This document shows positions 50,044 through 58,966 of a stretch of 64,000 nt of DNA, in pieces. This stretch comes from Selenomonas sp. AE3005 (lineage in GTDB: Bacteria > Bacillota > Negativicutes > Selenomonadales > Selenomonadaceae), in contig NZ_JMME01000007.1 of the NCBI RefSeq assembly GCF_000686945.1, positions 87,409 through 151,408 of the forward strand, read 5' to 3'. The position numbers and the translations under genes were made by a program. The first letter of the stretch is position 1. The number at the start of each line of letters is the position of its first letter. The notes under the pieces are model-generated. The model did no database searches, had not been told where the DNA came from, and saw nothing but the letters and a program-made list of their open reading frames with translations.

Positions 50044-51318
50044 TTATGCCTCCAGTGGCTGACCTTCTACATCACGGTCATCTTTTTTCAGAATGCAGAA
50101 TGCATACAGCGTAGCCACCAGAACAATCCCGGCAATCGTCAGGAACGTGCTCTGATAACCGATGCTGTCACGCAGGCTGCCCAGCGGTACAGAGAAGATG
50201 ATACCGCCCACAGAGGCCGCAATCTGGAAACCAACCATATACAGGGTGGCCGATACACGCGTATCAAAGTGCAAGGTGAAATAACGGAAGATTGCCAGTA
50301 CAAAGAGTGCCGTTTCCGGTGCATGCAGAAGTTTAATCAAGCCAATTCCGAGCGGAGTCGAGGCCAGGCCGCAGCCGCCAATACGGCAGATCATAATGAG
50401 GCAGCCCAAGAGTAAAGCATTGCGCACGCCGATTTTTTTCATCAGCACCGGCACCAGGCCCATCATCAGGAATTCCAGGAATACCTGTACAGAGTTCAGG
50501 ATACCATAAGCCTGCTGTCCCTCTTCCGGGGTAGCAAAGAAACGCGTGAAGAATTCGGGGAACATCTGCTGGTCAAATACGGTGTAGAACGTCCAGCTTA
50601 AGATAACAAAGATAATGATTTTCCAAACATCAAAGATACCAAAAACCTGAATGATTTCCTTAAGGGAGGGAGATTTAACCGCCTTATTGCGTTCCTCGCT
50701 GTTCTCATAGGCAGCGATATTTTCTTCCTTATTCTCCGGTTTCATGAGCAGCAGCACTGCCAAGAGAACTGCCGACACAGCCGAGCCGGTCCAGAACACC
50801 AGATACGGATTGATAGTAAAGAGGAAACCTGCGGCCAGAGCCGACATTGCATAACCAAAGGAACCCCAGGCCCGGGCCTGTCCATATTCGAAACTATAGC
50901 GGCGGCTGAGTCTTTCCGTCACCGCCTCAAACACCGGGCAGGCAGCCAGATATGCCACTGCCAGATACACAGCACCAACCATGGCACCAACATAGAAGTT
51001 GCTTTCCAGCATGGGTACATATACCCATGTAAAGAATGGTGCCAGCAGCACCTGACAGCCAACCATGGCAATCAGCAGGTGTTTTTTCAATCCGAGCTTA
51101 TCCTGCAGCGAACCGTAGACAAACATCAGTACCAGCGCTACGGCCGAACCAAACGTGTAAATCGTGCCGACCTGAGCTCCCGAAAAGCCCTGTTTGGTCG
51201 TCAGCCAAATCTGGAAGAAAGACCACCAAATCCCCCAGCCGGCAAAGAATAAGAGAATTTCCAGTGAACCCGTCCGATAAAACGGATTACGTAAAGCTTT
51301 CGAAAAAATATTTTGCAT
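50044..51318 (-). CDS. Oligosaccharide:H+ symporter of the LacY/CscB family
   Basis: Twelve-helix MFS permease of 424 residues. The N-terminal NPFYRTGSLEILLFFAGWG segment, GQARAWGSFGYA and the late FDTRVSATLYMVGFQ match the OHS family (LacY, RafB, CscB). A sucrose or short fructan substrate is inferred from the flanking GH32 genes. ATG at 51318 follows AAGGGGACG, 29 nt after the cytoplasmic GH32 stop. Confidence 0.85.
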   Translation of the reverse strand: MQNIFSKALRNPFYRTGSLEILLFFAGWGIWWSFFQIWLTTKQGFSGAQVGTIYTFGSAVALVLMFVYGSLQDKLGLKKHLLIAMVGCQVLLAPFFTWVYVPMLESNFYVGAMVGAVYLAVAYLAACPVFEAVTERLSRRYSFEYGQARAWGSFGYAMSALAAGFLFTINPYLVFWTGSAVSAVLLAVLLLMKPENKEENIAAYENSEERNKAVKSPSLKEIIQVFGIFDVWKIIIFVILSWTFYTVFDQQMFPEFFTRFFATPEEGQQAYGILNSVQVFLEFLMMGLVPVLMKKIGVRNALLLGCLIMICRIGGCGLASTPLGIGLIKLLHAPETALFVLAIFRYFTLHFDTRVSATLYMVGFQIAASVGGIIFSVPLGSLRDSIGYQSTFLTIAGIVLVATLYAFCILKKDDRDVEGQPLEA

Positions 51319-51347
51319 GATTATCGTCCCCTTCAGGTTTCTCCAAA

Positions 51348-52724
51348 TCAATACTGATTACTTTCGCTCTCCAACCGCCAAGCTTTGGCCTGATTAGCAG
51401 CCTTAGCCAGCAGGCGGCAGTTTACATCATTTTCCCAGTAAATGCGTTCGGTAAACGTCAGTTCCCCGTCAGCCACAAATATTTCCGCCGAACTTCTGTC
51501 GATGAAGATTTGCAGTTTCAACGGTTCACCGCTGCGTAATACCGCTGCGCGTTCGCCATCTTTCGTGTTGCGGTTTATCACGAAACGTCCGCCGGGCTCG
51601 AGGCTCAGCTGCAGGCTCTTGTCGCCATCGGTCAGCAGGAGCAGTACGCCTTCGGCCTTTTCCGTGAAGGCCAGTTCCAACTCTGCCAGCCGGCCCAGCT
51701 TGTAATCACGGTCAGCCTCCAGTGCCCCGTCGACCAGCACATCCTGCCGCAGTCCCGTAAGTTCCCTGATTGGCTTCTGCAGCACCCGGCCATCTTTTAC
51801 TGACAGCTCACGCGGCAGCGTCAGTGCTCCGGCCCAGCCATCTTCAATTTCCGGCATGGGCGAATCCCAGGCATTCATCCAGGCAATCATAACGCGCCGG
51901 CCGTCCGGCGTCAACATCGTCTGTGTCGCATAGAAGTCATGCCCGTTATCAATTTCCACAAAGCCATCATGCTGCAGCTTATTATCCTCAACATTGCCCA
52001 GCAGGTAACCCGTCTGATTCAGATTACGGAACCTGTCGCCGTCTGCCTCCAGCCCCTGCGGAGACATCAGCAGGATATCCTTGCCGTCCAGATGGAAGAA
52101 ATCGGGACATTCCCACATGTAACCTTCCGTTTCCTTTGTCTTGGCCTTGCTCAGTTCCGTTGCCAGTTCCCAGTGCAGTAAATCCTTGGAGCTGTAAATC
52201 AGCGCCCGGCCGAGGCCGTCAATATCCTGACTGCCCAGCACCATGTAGAAGGTATCGCCTTCCTGCCAGACTTTCGGGTCACGGAAGTGTTTCGTATTGC
52301 CTGCCGGTGTCTTTAATACCGGATTAGCACCGTACTTCGTGAAGTTAATGCCGTCCTCACTCCAGGCCACTCTCTGGTCCTGATAGAAATCTTCCGGGTC
52401 AACAGCATTCGGTGTATGATGGCCTGTGTAAATCAGCCAGAGCTTATCATCATAAACCACCGCACTGCCGGAGAAACAGCCGTTCTCATTTTCGTCCGGT
52501 TCTAAGGCTGCCGGCAGGGTTTCCCAGTGAATCAAATCACGGCTGCGGGCATGTCCCCAATGCATGGGGCCCCACTGGGCTGCATACGGATAATACTGAT
52601 AAAATATATGATACCAGCCTTTGAAGAAAGAAAAACCATTCGGGTCATTCATCCAGCCACCTGGCGTCATCAAATGGTACCCCAGACGGTATCTCTCATT
52701 CGTGATTGGTATAGGCTTTTTCAT
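51348..52724 (-). CDS. Cytoplasmic GH32 beta-fructofuranosidase
   Basis: Enzyme of 458 residues without signal peptide that hydrolyses sucrose, sucrose-6-phosphate or short fructans. The three GH32 motifs are classical: GGWMNDPNG (nucleophile Asp), FRDPKVW and ECPDFF (acid/base Glu). A C-terminal beta sandwich follows. The proton symporter next to it delivers unphosphorylated sugar, so free sucrose or kestose is the more likely substrate. Start is ATG at 52724, 9 nt after GGGAG, rather than 52730. First gene after the operators. Confidence 0.93.
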   Translation of the reverse strand: MKKPIPITNERYRLGYHLMTPGGWMNDPNGFSFFKGWYHIFYQYYPYAAQWGPMHWGHARSRDLIHWETLPAALEPDENENGCFSGSAVVYDDKLWLIYTGHHTPNAVDPEDFYQDQRVAWSEDGINFTKYGANPVLKTPAGNTKHFRDPKVWQEGDTFYMVLGSQDIDGLGRALIYSSKDLLHWELATELSKAKTKETEGYMWECPDFFHLDGKDILLMSPQGLEADGDRFRNLNQTGYLLGNVEDNKLQHDGFVEIDNGHDFYATQTMLTPDGRRVMIAWMNAWDSPMPEIEDGWAGALTLPRELSVKDGRVLQKPIRELTGLRQDVLVDGALEADRDYKLGRLAELELAFTEKAEGVLLLLTDGDKSLQLSLEPGGRFVINRNTKDGERAAVLRSGEPLKLQIFIDRSSAEIFVADGELTFTERIYWENDVNCRLLAKAANQAKAWRLESESNQY

Positions 52725-52771
52725 AGACATGCGCTCCCTTGTTTCGTCAAGATTGTCTTACTTGCTCTTTT

Positions 52772-52796
52772 TGAACCGGTTCATTGAACCGGTTCA
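52772..52796. promoter_or_regulatory. Two tandem LacI-type operators
   Basis: Two perfect 12-bp palindromes TGAACCGGTTCA at 52772-52783 and 52785-52796, 13 bp centre to centre. They cover the predicted start of the fructan operon. CG-centred palindromes of this kind are typical of LacI-family repressors. Confidence 0.85.
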
Positions 52797-52802
52797 AAAA
52801 GT

Positions 52803-52831
52803 ATTTTAGACTCATTTAAGTCGGTTGTCAA
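52803..52831 (-). promoter_or_regulatory. Promoter of the fructan operon
   Basis: Minus strand TTGACA (52826-52831), a 17-nt spacer and TAAAAT (52803-52808). The expected start is at 52796, the upstream edge of the tandem operators. Confidence 0.82.
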
Positions 52832-52918
52832 TGGGTTTATAATATATTTTTTAATGATTTAATTCCGACAATTTTGACAATAGCTGTGTTTTGCCGCCGC
52901 AACGGGGCTGCCTGCACC

Positions 52919-53893
52919 TCAGCAGGTTTCCCCGGGCAGCAATGACGGCGGCAATACCAGCGGCAGATTATCCTGCTGACCATTTATCATCGCGACAATC
53001 TTTTGGGCTGCCGTTTCAGCCAGCTCAAAAATCGGCTGACGCACAGCCGTAAGCCGGCAAATGCCGTTCTGGGTAATAAACGTGCCATCATAAGCCACTA
53101 ACTTCAGCTGCTCCGGCACCTTTATGCCGCGCCGCACAGCCACTTCCAAACAGCTGGACACCGATACATCAGAACCGAGTATGCCGTCCACATCGCTGTA
53201 TTCGGCAAAGATTTTTTCTGCCAGTTCCAGCGACTCCTTAAATCCAAACGCATTCCAAGGCAGGGATACGATATCAGTACGCACGCCGTGCGCCTGCATA
53301 ACTTCATTGAACGCCTGATGATATTCACCGGCCGGTGTCTTGACCTTCTGCGAACCGGAAATTTCCACGATATGCTGACAGTTATGCTGCAAAAACGCCT
53401 GCGCCGCCAGTCTGCCCCCCAGCATATGGTCAGCATGTACCACCGGAATATCCGGGCTTAAGTAACGGTCAAAAGCCAGCACCGGCTGTTTCAACCCCTC
53501 ATAGATGGACGTGTCGAGCGAATGCGCCCCCATGATAATACCGTCCATATTCTGCCGCTGCAGCATTTCAATAAAGACATGCTCCGCATTTTTCTTTTGC
53601 CGGGTACAGCAAAGCATTGTCTTATACCCCAGCCGGTACAGCGATTCTTCCAACCCTTCCACGAGTTCAGCGAAAAACGGATGTGCCACTGTCGGAACAA
53701 TAATCCCTACCGTCATCGTACGTTTAAGCGATAAACTGCGGGCCATTTCACTGGGTACATACTGCAGTTTTTTTACGGCCTTCTGTACCTTTTCCCGAAT
53801 TGCCGGCGACCCGTAATCGGCATGATTAAGCACCATGGAAACCGTACCTACAGATACCCCTGCCTCCTTCGCTACGTCACGAATCTTAGCCAA
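52919..53893 (-). CDS. LacI-family transcriptional regulator of the fructan operon
   Basis: Repressor of 324 residues. The N-terminal HTH (AKIRDVAKEAGVSVGTVSMV) and hinge helix (PSEMARSLS) precede a periplasmic-binding-protein-like effector domain. TTG at 53893 follows AGGAGG at 10 nt and gives the usual LacI N-terminus. The frame stays open to 53929. It lies directly upstream of the operon and its operators, so it is the probable regulator, with fructose or a fructan fragment as effector (inference). Confidence 0.9.
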   Translation of the reverse strand: MAKIRDVAKEAGVSVGTVSMVLNHADYGSPAIREKVQKAVKKLQYVPSEMARSLSLKRTMTVGIIVPTVAHPFFAELVEGLEESLYRLGYKTMLCCTRQKKNAEHVFIEMLQRQNMDGIIMGAHSLDTSIYEGLKQPVLAFDRYLSPDIPVVHADHMLGGRLAAQAFLQHNCQHIVEISGSQKVKTPAGEYHQAFNEVMQAHGVRTDIVSLPWNAFGFKESLELAEKIFAEYSDVDGILGSDVSVSSCLEVAVRRGIKVPEQLKLVAYDGTFITQNGICRLTAVRQPIFELAETAAQKIVAMINGQQDNLPLVLPPSLLPGETC

Positions 53894-54051
53894 ACTTACC
53901 ACACCTCCTGCTGCATTTTTACTCAACAATACAAATCACGACTTTTCTTAGACTACCAAAATAAAATAGTTCCGTCAAGAACAACAAGTCTGAATCACAT
54001 GACTGCCACCATGCCTCCTGGTAAAATACCTGCCGGCCAGACATACGAAAA

Positions 54052-54075
54052 AGCCGGACGGTTTCCCGTCCGGTT
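54052..54075 (-). terminator. Terminator after recO
   Basis: Stem AGCCGGACGG/CCGTCCGGTT (54052-54061 with 54066-54075), 10 positions with one G-T pair at an end, is followed by TTTTTCG on the minus strand. Confidence 0.78.
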
Positions 54076-54078
54076 CAT

Positions 54079-54807
54079 TCATAACTGTTGAATAAAAGCC
54101 AGTGATTTCAAGGGCTTGCCCAACAGATTCTGCAAGTATGTCAAAAACAAATTTTCCGCCTGCATGAGGAGCGCCCCTGTTATGCGGAGCTCTGACGGCT
54201 TTTCCCAGTCGTAGTCACGCAATTCCAGAATAAAACGGCGCAGGTTGTCAGTCAAGGGCACCGCCCCGGGCTCGCGGCAGTCAGCACAGCAAATGCCGCC
54301 GGCACTGAAACTCAAATACGCCTCCCCGTCAATCGATGCACCACAGTGCAGGCAGTGCTCGAAATGCAGCTGCATACCGGTGAATTCGAGCAGCTGAATC
54401 ACGGCCATAAGTGCCGTCACCCGCGGATTGCGTACTTCAAAGGAATCGAGAATATAGAGCAGCTGCGCAAACATCTGCGGCTCGGCCTGTCCCGGCGGCA
54501 AAAACTCGCGCAAAAATTCGGCCACGAAACTGCCATAGGCCATGACTTCCAAATCCTCAGTCAGCTTTTTATAATGTTTCTTCAAAGTACACTGCCGTAC
54601 AGTGTCCACCCGTTTGCCTTCGGAAAGCTGTACCTCAATGCTCGAAAACATCTGCATACCGGCCGCCAGCGGACTGCGGGGACGGCGGCAGCCAAAAGCC
54701 GCGGCCTCTATAAGGCCGCGGTCATACGTAAAGAGCGTCACCATCTTATCGGCCTCGCCCCAGTTTTTGGAGCCCAACACCACCGCGGCGGTCTGATAGC
54801 TGGCCAT
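54079..54807 (-). CDS. recO: DNA repair protein RecO
   Basis: Protein of 242 residues. N-terminal OB fold (TAAVVLGSKNWGEADKMVTL), helical middle, and a four-cysteine zinc site (CLHCG and CADC). RecO loads RecA onto SSB-coated single strands with RecR. The ATG overlaps the stop of the DUF502 gene. It is last in the phoH-ybeY-era-DUF502-recO run. Confidence 0.94.
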   Translation of the reverse strand: MASYQTAAVVLGSKNWGEADKMVTLFTYDRGLIEAAAFGCRRPRSPLAAGMQMFSSIEVQLSEGKRVDTVRQCTLKKHYKKLTEDLEVMAYGSFVAEFLREFLPPGQAEPQMFAQLLYILDSFEVRNPRVTALMAVIQLLEFTGMQLHFEHCLHCGASIDGEAYLSFSAGGICCADCREPGAVPLTDNLRRFILELRDYDWEKPSELRITGALLMQAENLFLTYLQNLLGKPLKSLAFIQQL

Positions 54808-55418
54808 TACTTCTTCTCTCCCTCTACCGGCATATCACTGATACGCTTAGGCATAACCGCACCGGCTGTCAGCATGTACTGCAGTGCCGATTCACTGCTG
54901 ATATCCAGATAGGTCACATCGCTCTTTTTCACAAAGAGGTTAGTGCCGGAGGTCATATTAAGACTCCAGGGCACAAAGACGCAGACGTAATCGTCCCCCA
55001 GTTTGTCCTTGAAGGCCTGCGGTACATCGGCCATGATAAAGCCCAAAGCCTGCGACTGATGAAACGGCACCAGCACCACCTGGTCAAACATGTTATTCGA
55101 CTCAAATACCGCCGTGGACAAATGCTTGACACTGTTATAGATAAACTTCACCACCGGAATTTTTCCCAGCAGCGTTTCCCCGATATTGATAAGCCGCCGG
55201 CCGGCCCAGTACGTAGAGGCCCAGCCTGTAAAGTAAATAATCAGCAGCAGGGTGATAATGCCCATGCCCGGGAAATAAAACGGCAGGTGCTTGCCCAGTA
55301 CGCCCTCAGTAAAATGCAGCGTTTCCAGTACCACAAAGCAGGTAATAGCCAGCGGCACCCAAAGAATCAGGCCGTTGATAAACCGCCGGGACAAACGCTT
55401 AGACAGGCTTTCCTTCAT
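54807..55418 (-). CDS. DUF502-family membrane protein
   Basis: Protein of 203 residues with two N-terminal helices (about 14-34 and 50-70) and a soluble domain with KIPVVKFIYNSVKHL and GFIMADVP segments typical of DUF502. The function is unknown. Its place between era and recO, with 4-nt and 1-nt type overlaps on both sides, is unusual and may mark a lineage feature. Confidence 0.85.
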   Translation of the reverse strand: MKESLSKRLSRRFINGLILWVPLAITCFVVLETLHFTEGVLGKHLPFYFPGMGIITLLLIIYFTGWASTYWAGRRLINIGETLLGKIPVVKFIYNSVKHLSTAVFESNNMFDQVVLVPFHQSQALGFIMADVPQAFKDKLGDDYVCVFVPWSLNMTSGTNLFVKKSDVTYLDISSESALQYMLTAGAVMPKRISDMPVEGEKK

Positions 55419-56314
55419 CGCTCGTCACCAAAACCCAAATTGCGCAGAATGCCGTCACGGTCACGCCAATCCTTTTTCACCTTTACCCAAAGGTCAAGGA
55501 ATACCTTGGAACCCAGCAGGTTTTGAATATCCTGACGAGCCAGGGCGCCAATTTCCTTAAGCATGGCACCTTTCGCCCCGATGACAATGCCCTTTTGTGA
55601 ATCGCGTTCCACATAGATGGTCGCCCGGATATAGACGTCATCATTGGCACGGGTTGTCATTTCGTCCACGTCCACAGCAATGGCATGGGGAATTTCATCA
55701 CGCGTCAGATGCAAAGCCTTCTCACGAATGAGTTCAGCCACGATAAGACGTTCCGGCTGGTCGGTGACCATATCTTCCGGATAATACTGCGGCCCTTCCG
55801 GCAGGTATTTCTTGGCCTCGGTCAGCAGGCTGTCCAGATTCATTTCTTCCTTGGCAGAGATGGGCACCACCCCGGCAAAGTTATATTTTTCCGTGTAGCC
55901 GGAAATAATCGGCAGCGCCCGTTCCTTCTCAATCAGGTCGAGCTTGTTTACTACGAGAATAACCGGACGTTTGGTGGCCTGCAGGCGCTCCAAAATGTAA
56001 TGCTCGCCAGGGCCCATCTTCTCCGTGGCGTCAACCACAAAGAAAATCGCGTCCACTTCCTTCAAAGTGCCTTCAGCGGCCTTGACCATGTACTCGCCCA
56101 GTTTATGCTTGGGCTTGTGAATGCCCGGCGTATCCAAAAAGACAATCTGGGCGTCCGGCTGCGTGAGTATGCACAAAATACGATTGCGCGTCGTCTGGGG
56201 CTTATCACTCATAATGGCGATTTTCTGCCCGATAAGGGCATTGATTAACGTGGATTTCCCCACATTAGGCCGGCCAATTACGGCGATAAATCCCGATTTC
56301 ATTTTCTGCTCCAT
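55415..56314 (-). CDS. era: GTPase Era
   Basis: Ribosome-assembly GTPase of 299 residues. G1 GRPNVGKSTL, G3 DTPGIHKPKHKLG and G4 NKLDL lie in the G domain. The C-terminal KH domain (VIGAKGAMLKEIG) binds the 16S rRNA 3' end. ATG follows AGAGGCAGAC. Confidence 0.96.
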   Translation of the reverse strand: MEQKMKSGFIAVIGRPNVGKSTLINALIGQKIAIMSDKPQTTRNRILCILTQPDAQIVFLDTPGIHKPKHKLGEYMVKAAEGTLKEVDAIFFVVDATEKMGPGEHYILERLQATKRPVILVVNKLDLIEKERALPIISGYTEKYNFAGVVPISAKEEMNLDSLLTEAKKYLPEGPQYYPEDMVTDQPERLIVAELIREKALHLTRDEIPHAIAVDVDEMTTRANDDVYIRATIYVERDSQKGIVIGAKGAMLKEIGALARQDIQNLLGSKVFLDLWVKVKKDWRDRDGILRNLGFGDER

Positions 56315-56329
56315 GTCTGCCTCTTTTCC

Positions 56330-56794
56330 TTAGTCGCGGCTAATGCCTAATTTATCCATTACAAAACGCTGCTCCGTTTCCATTTCTTCCCGTTCTTCGT
56401 CTTCCATGTGGTCATAACCGAGCAAATGCAGCATGCCGTGTACTGTCAAAAAGGCCACTTCGCGGCGCACGCTGTGTCCGTAATCTGCAGCCTGTTCCTC
56501 GGCCCGTTCCAGGGAAATAATCAAATCCCCGAGCATATTGACTTCGCTGCCGCCCACCACTTCCGGCTCCTCACTTTCATTGAAGGCAAAGGAAATAACG
56601 TCGGTAGGCCTGTCCACACCGCGGTACTCACGGTTTATCACATGAATATGTTCATTGTCCGTAAGCGTTACGCTGACTTCACTGTTTTCCACACCATAGA
56701 GCTTTCCTACGGTTTCAATGGCCGTACGGATATTATCGATGTATTCCTGCGGCACAACTAAATTTTCCGGTTCGTTACTGATGATGATTTCCAT
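56330..56794 (-). CDS. ybeY: Endoribonuclease YbeY
   Basis: Zinc-dependent rRNA maturation and quality-control nuclease of 154 residues. The metal motif HGMLHLLGYDHM is complete. ATG at 56794 follows AGGAAG and overlaps the phoH end by 20 nt. An open extension to 56848 is a run of Arg/Lys codons inside phoH and was excluded. Confidence 0.95.
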   Translation of the reverse strand: MEIIISNEPENLVVPQEYIDNIRTAIETVGKLYGVENSEVSVTLTDNEHIHVINREYRGVDRPTDVISFAFNESEEPEVVGGSEVNMLGDLIISLERAEEQAADYGHSVRREVAFLTVHGMLHLLGYDHMEDEEREEMETEQRFVMDKLGISRD

Positions 56795-57788
56795 GCTGTT
56801 CTTCCTGTTTCTTCTTTTCCTGTTTACGCTTTTCCTCGTAAGCACCATAGGCCTCTACAATACGGGTAACGACCTCATGGCGGATTACGTCCAGCGGTGC
56901 CAGGCGCACAATGCCCACACCTTTGACATTTTCCAGCACCTTGGCCGCCTCCCTGAGCCCCGAAGTCACGCCCCGCGGCAGGTCAACCTGCCCAAGGTCG
57001 CCGGTGATGACCATGCGTGAGCCAAAGCCCAGCCGTGTCAAAAACATCTTCATCTGCTTATCGGTGGTGTTTTGTGCCTCATCCAGAATGATAAAAGCAT
57101 CTTCGAGCGTACGGCCGCGCATATAGGCCAGCGGCGCAATCTCAATAAAGCCCTTGGCCATGAATTTCGTGTAGGTATCCTGACCTAAAATATCCTGCAG
57201 GGCATCATAAAGCGGACGCAGGTACGGGTCAACCTTATCCTGCAAATCCCCGGGCAAAAAGCCCAGCCGCTCCCCGGCCTCTACCGCCGGACGAGTGAGG
57301 ATAATCTTGCGCACCTCACGGTTGCGCAGGGCTGCTACGGCCATGACCACCGCCAGATATGTCTTGCCGGTACCGGCCGGGCCAATGCCAAAGGTAATGG
57401 CATTGTGGCGAATGGTATCAAGGTAACGCCGCTGTCCCAGTGTCTTGGGGCGTACATGCCGCCCCCGGGCAGTTACGAGAATCGTATCCCCAAACAGGGT
57501 GTGCAGGGCCTCCCCTTTACCGCCTTTGACCAGACCAATGCCATAACGCACTTCGTGCATGGTGATAGCCGTTCCCTGCCGGTGCAGGTATAAAAGTTCC
57601 TCCATCACCTTGGCCGCCGCCTCTACCTGGGCACCTTCCCCCAGAATTTCCATACGGTCGCCCCGACTGACAAACTGGCAGTCAAATTCGCTGCGGAATA
57701 CCTGTAAAAATTCATCGCCCTCGCCGAGTAAAGCAAAGGCCTCATGATTATCCTGAAAAAATATCTGTCTTTCTAATGCCTGCTGCAA
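56775..57788 (-). CDS. PhoH-like ATPase
   Basis: Protein of 337 residues. An N-terminal KH-like RNA-binding part is followed by the PhoH ATPase domain with Walker A GPAGTGKTYLA and Walker B FIILDEAQNT. It is linked to YbeY in many bacteria and probably acts in RNA metabolism. The start is TTG at 57788 with AGGTGA about 11 nt upstream. The C-terminus is a low-complexity Lys/Glu/Gln tail. Confidence 0.93.
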   Translation of the reverse strand: MQQALERQIFFQDNHEAFALLGEGDEFLQVFRSEFDCQFVSRGDRMEILGEGAQVEAAAKVMEELLYLHRQGTAITMHEVRYGIGLVKGGKGEALHTLFGDTILVTARGRHVRPKTLGQRRYLDTIRHNAITFGIGPAGTGKTYLAVVMAVAALRNREVRKIILTRPAVEAGERLGFLPGDLQDKVDPYLRPLYDALQDILGQDTYTKFMAKGFIEIAPLAYMRGRTLEDAFIILDEAQNTTDKQMKMFLTRLGFGSRMVITGDLGQVDLPRGVTSGLREAAKVLENVKGVGIVRLAPLDVIRHEVVTRIVEAYGAYEEKRKQEKKKQEEQHGNHHQ

Positions 57789-57847
57789 AGAATGTGTTCA
57801 CCTGCCGCTTTCTGATTTAATCAACACGTCCTAACATACATAAAATA

Positions 57848-57875
57848 ATTGTACTATGATTGGACGTGAAGTCAA
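57848..57875 (-). promoter_or_regulatory. Promoter of the phoH-recO operon
   Basis: Minus strand TTGACT (57870-57875), a 16-nt spacer and TACAAT (57848-57853), 60 nt before the phoH start. Confidence 0.68.
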
Positions 57876-57893
57876 GAAAAAGACGAAAAAATA

Positions 57894-57914
57894 GCGAACC
57901 GCCGCGCGATTCGC
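57894..57914 (-). terminator. Terminator after the DUF2156 gene
   Basis: A 9-bp stem with one G-T pair (57894-57902 with 57906-57914) and a 3-nt loop is followed by TATTTTTT on the minus strand. Confidence 0.75.
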
Positions 57915-57990
57915 CAAAATGAGTAAAGCTAATAATAAAATTAGTTCACTTTTAGAATATGCCTTTTTCCTGACACTGTCAAGAAAATTT

Positions 57991-58896
57991 TTAACCCTGC
58001 CAAACAGCGTTATACTTCGCAATCATTTTTTCCGGCTTATACGACTCCTTGGCTTTCCGCAGTCCCGGTTCGCCCATATCCTCCTCACGGTTGATATAGG
58101 TCATGCCGGCCCAGCAGTTGGCCACAAAGCTCTGATTGATGGCCGGATATGCCCCCCGGATATTGGGGTCGGCTTTTTCCACATGCACAACCACGGTGTC
58201 AGTATTAAGCTGTTCACCGAAAGTGAACGCGATAATCCGCCCATCGAGGCGCAGCGCGCCGCCCTGCAGCTTAAAATAATCCCAGTCGGCAAACAGCTCC
58301 AAAATCGCGTCCCGTTCCCACTTGATAAAAGGTGAATCGGGCATGGCCTCGATATGCGCATCATACCATTTTTCCAGTTCTTCCCGGCAGGCCGGCAAAA
58401 GTTCCGGCGTTATGCTAAGGTACTCAGCCTGCGGATAGAGCTTGCGAAAAGCATTTAAATGATTTTTTTTGGAATGCAGTTTCCGGCCGGCTAACGTGAT
58501 GAGTTTATCGGCCAGATAAACATAATCAAAATTATCCCTATCCTCCTCCAGGGAAAATTTTCCCGCAGGATAGGCCTCTAAAAACTGGGCGAAAGATTTT
58601 TCAATGCCCGTAAATGACAGCACCTGACCGGCCTCGGCAAAATGCGCCTGCAGGCGCTGAACCGCCTGGTCCCAGCGCTCCGGCTCACATAAGGGCTGCA
58701 TGGCAAAAACCTGCCCTTCCCAGCTGCAGGTCATGTAGAGAATATCCTCATCCTCACAGTACTGTACATTGTACGGTTTACGCCACATAAACAGATTGGT
58801 AAAGTTAAAGTGGGAATTTTCGTAGTAAGCGGCGCGATAGTATTTATCTAAAAGCGGCTTGTCTTTCTTGGTCAGTTCAGTAAATTTGATAATCAT
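57991..58896 (-). CDS. DUF2156 protein (MprF C-terminal, GNAT-like acyltransferase fold)
   Basis: Soluble protein of 301 residues with tandem GNAT-like domains, as in the lysyl/alanyl-transfer part of MprF. The region GRIIAFTFGEQLNTDT and IRGAYPAINQSF match the DUF2156 pattern. It has no membrane flippase domain. It may transfer an amino acid from aminoacyl-tRNA to a lipid or peptide, but the substrate is unknown. It lies downstream of the DhaM-like gene on the same strand. Confidence 0.82.
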   Translation of the reverse strand: MIIKFTELTKKDKPLLDKYYRAAYYENSHFNFTNLFMWRKPYNVQYCEDEDILYMTCSWEGQVFAMQPLCEPERWDQAVQRLQAHFAEAGQVLSFTGIEKSFAQFLEAYPAGKFSLEEDRDNFDYVYLADKLITLAGRKLHSKKNHLNAFRKLYPQAEYLSITPELLPACREELEKWYDAHIEAMPDSPFIKWERDAILELFADWDYFKLQGGALRLDGRIIAFTFGEQLNTDTVVVHVEKADPNIRGAYPAINQSFVANCWAGMTYINREEDMGEPGLRKAKESYKPEKMIAKYNAVWQG

Positions 58897-58966
58897 CAGC
58901 CTCCTTGGTCACGGCTATTCATATAAAAATTATAGCTGACCTGTCAAGCCTCCTCCGTAACCTAAG

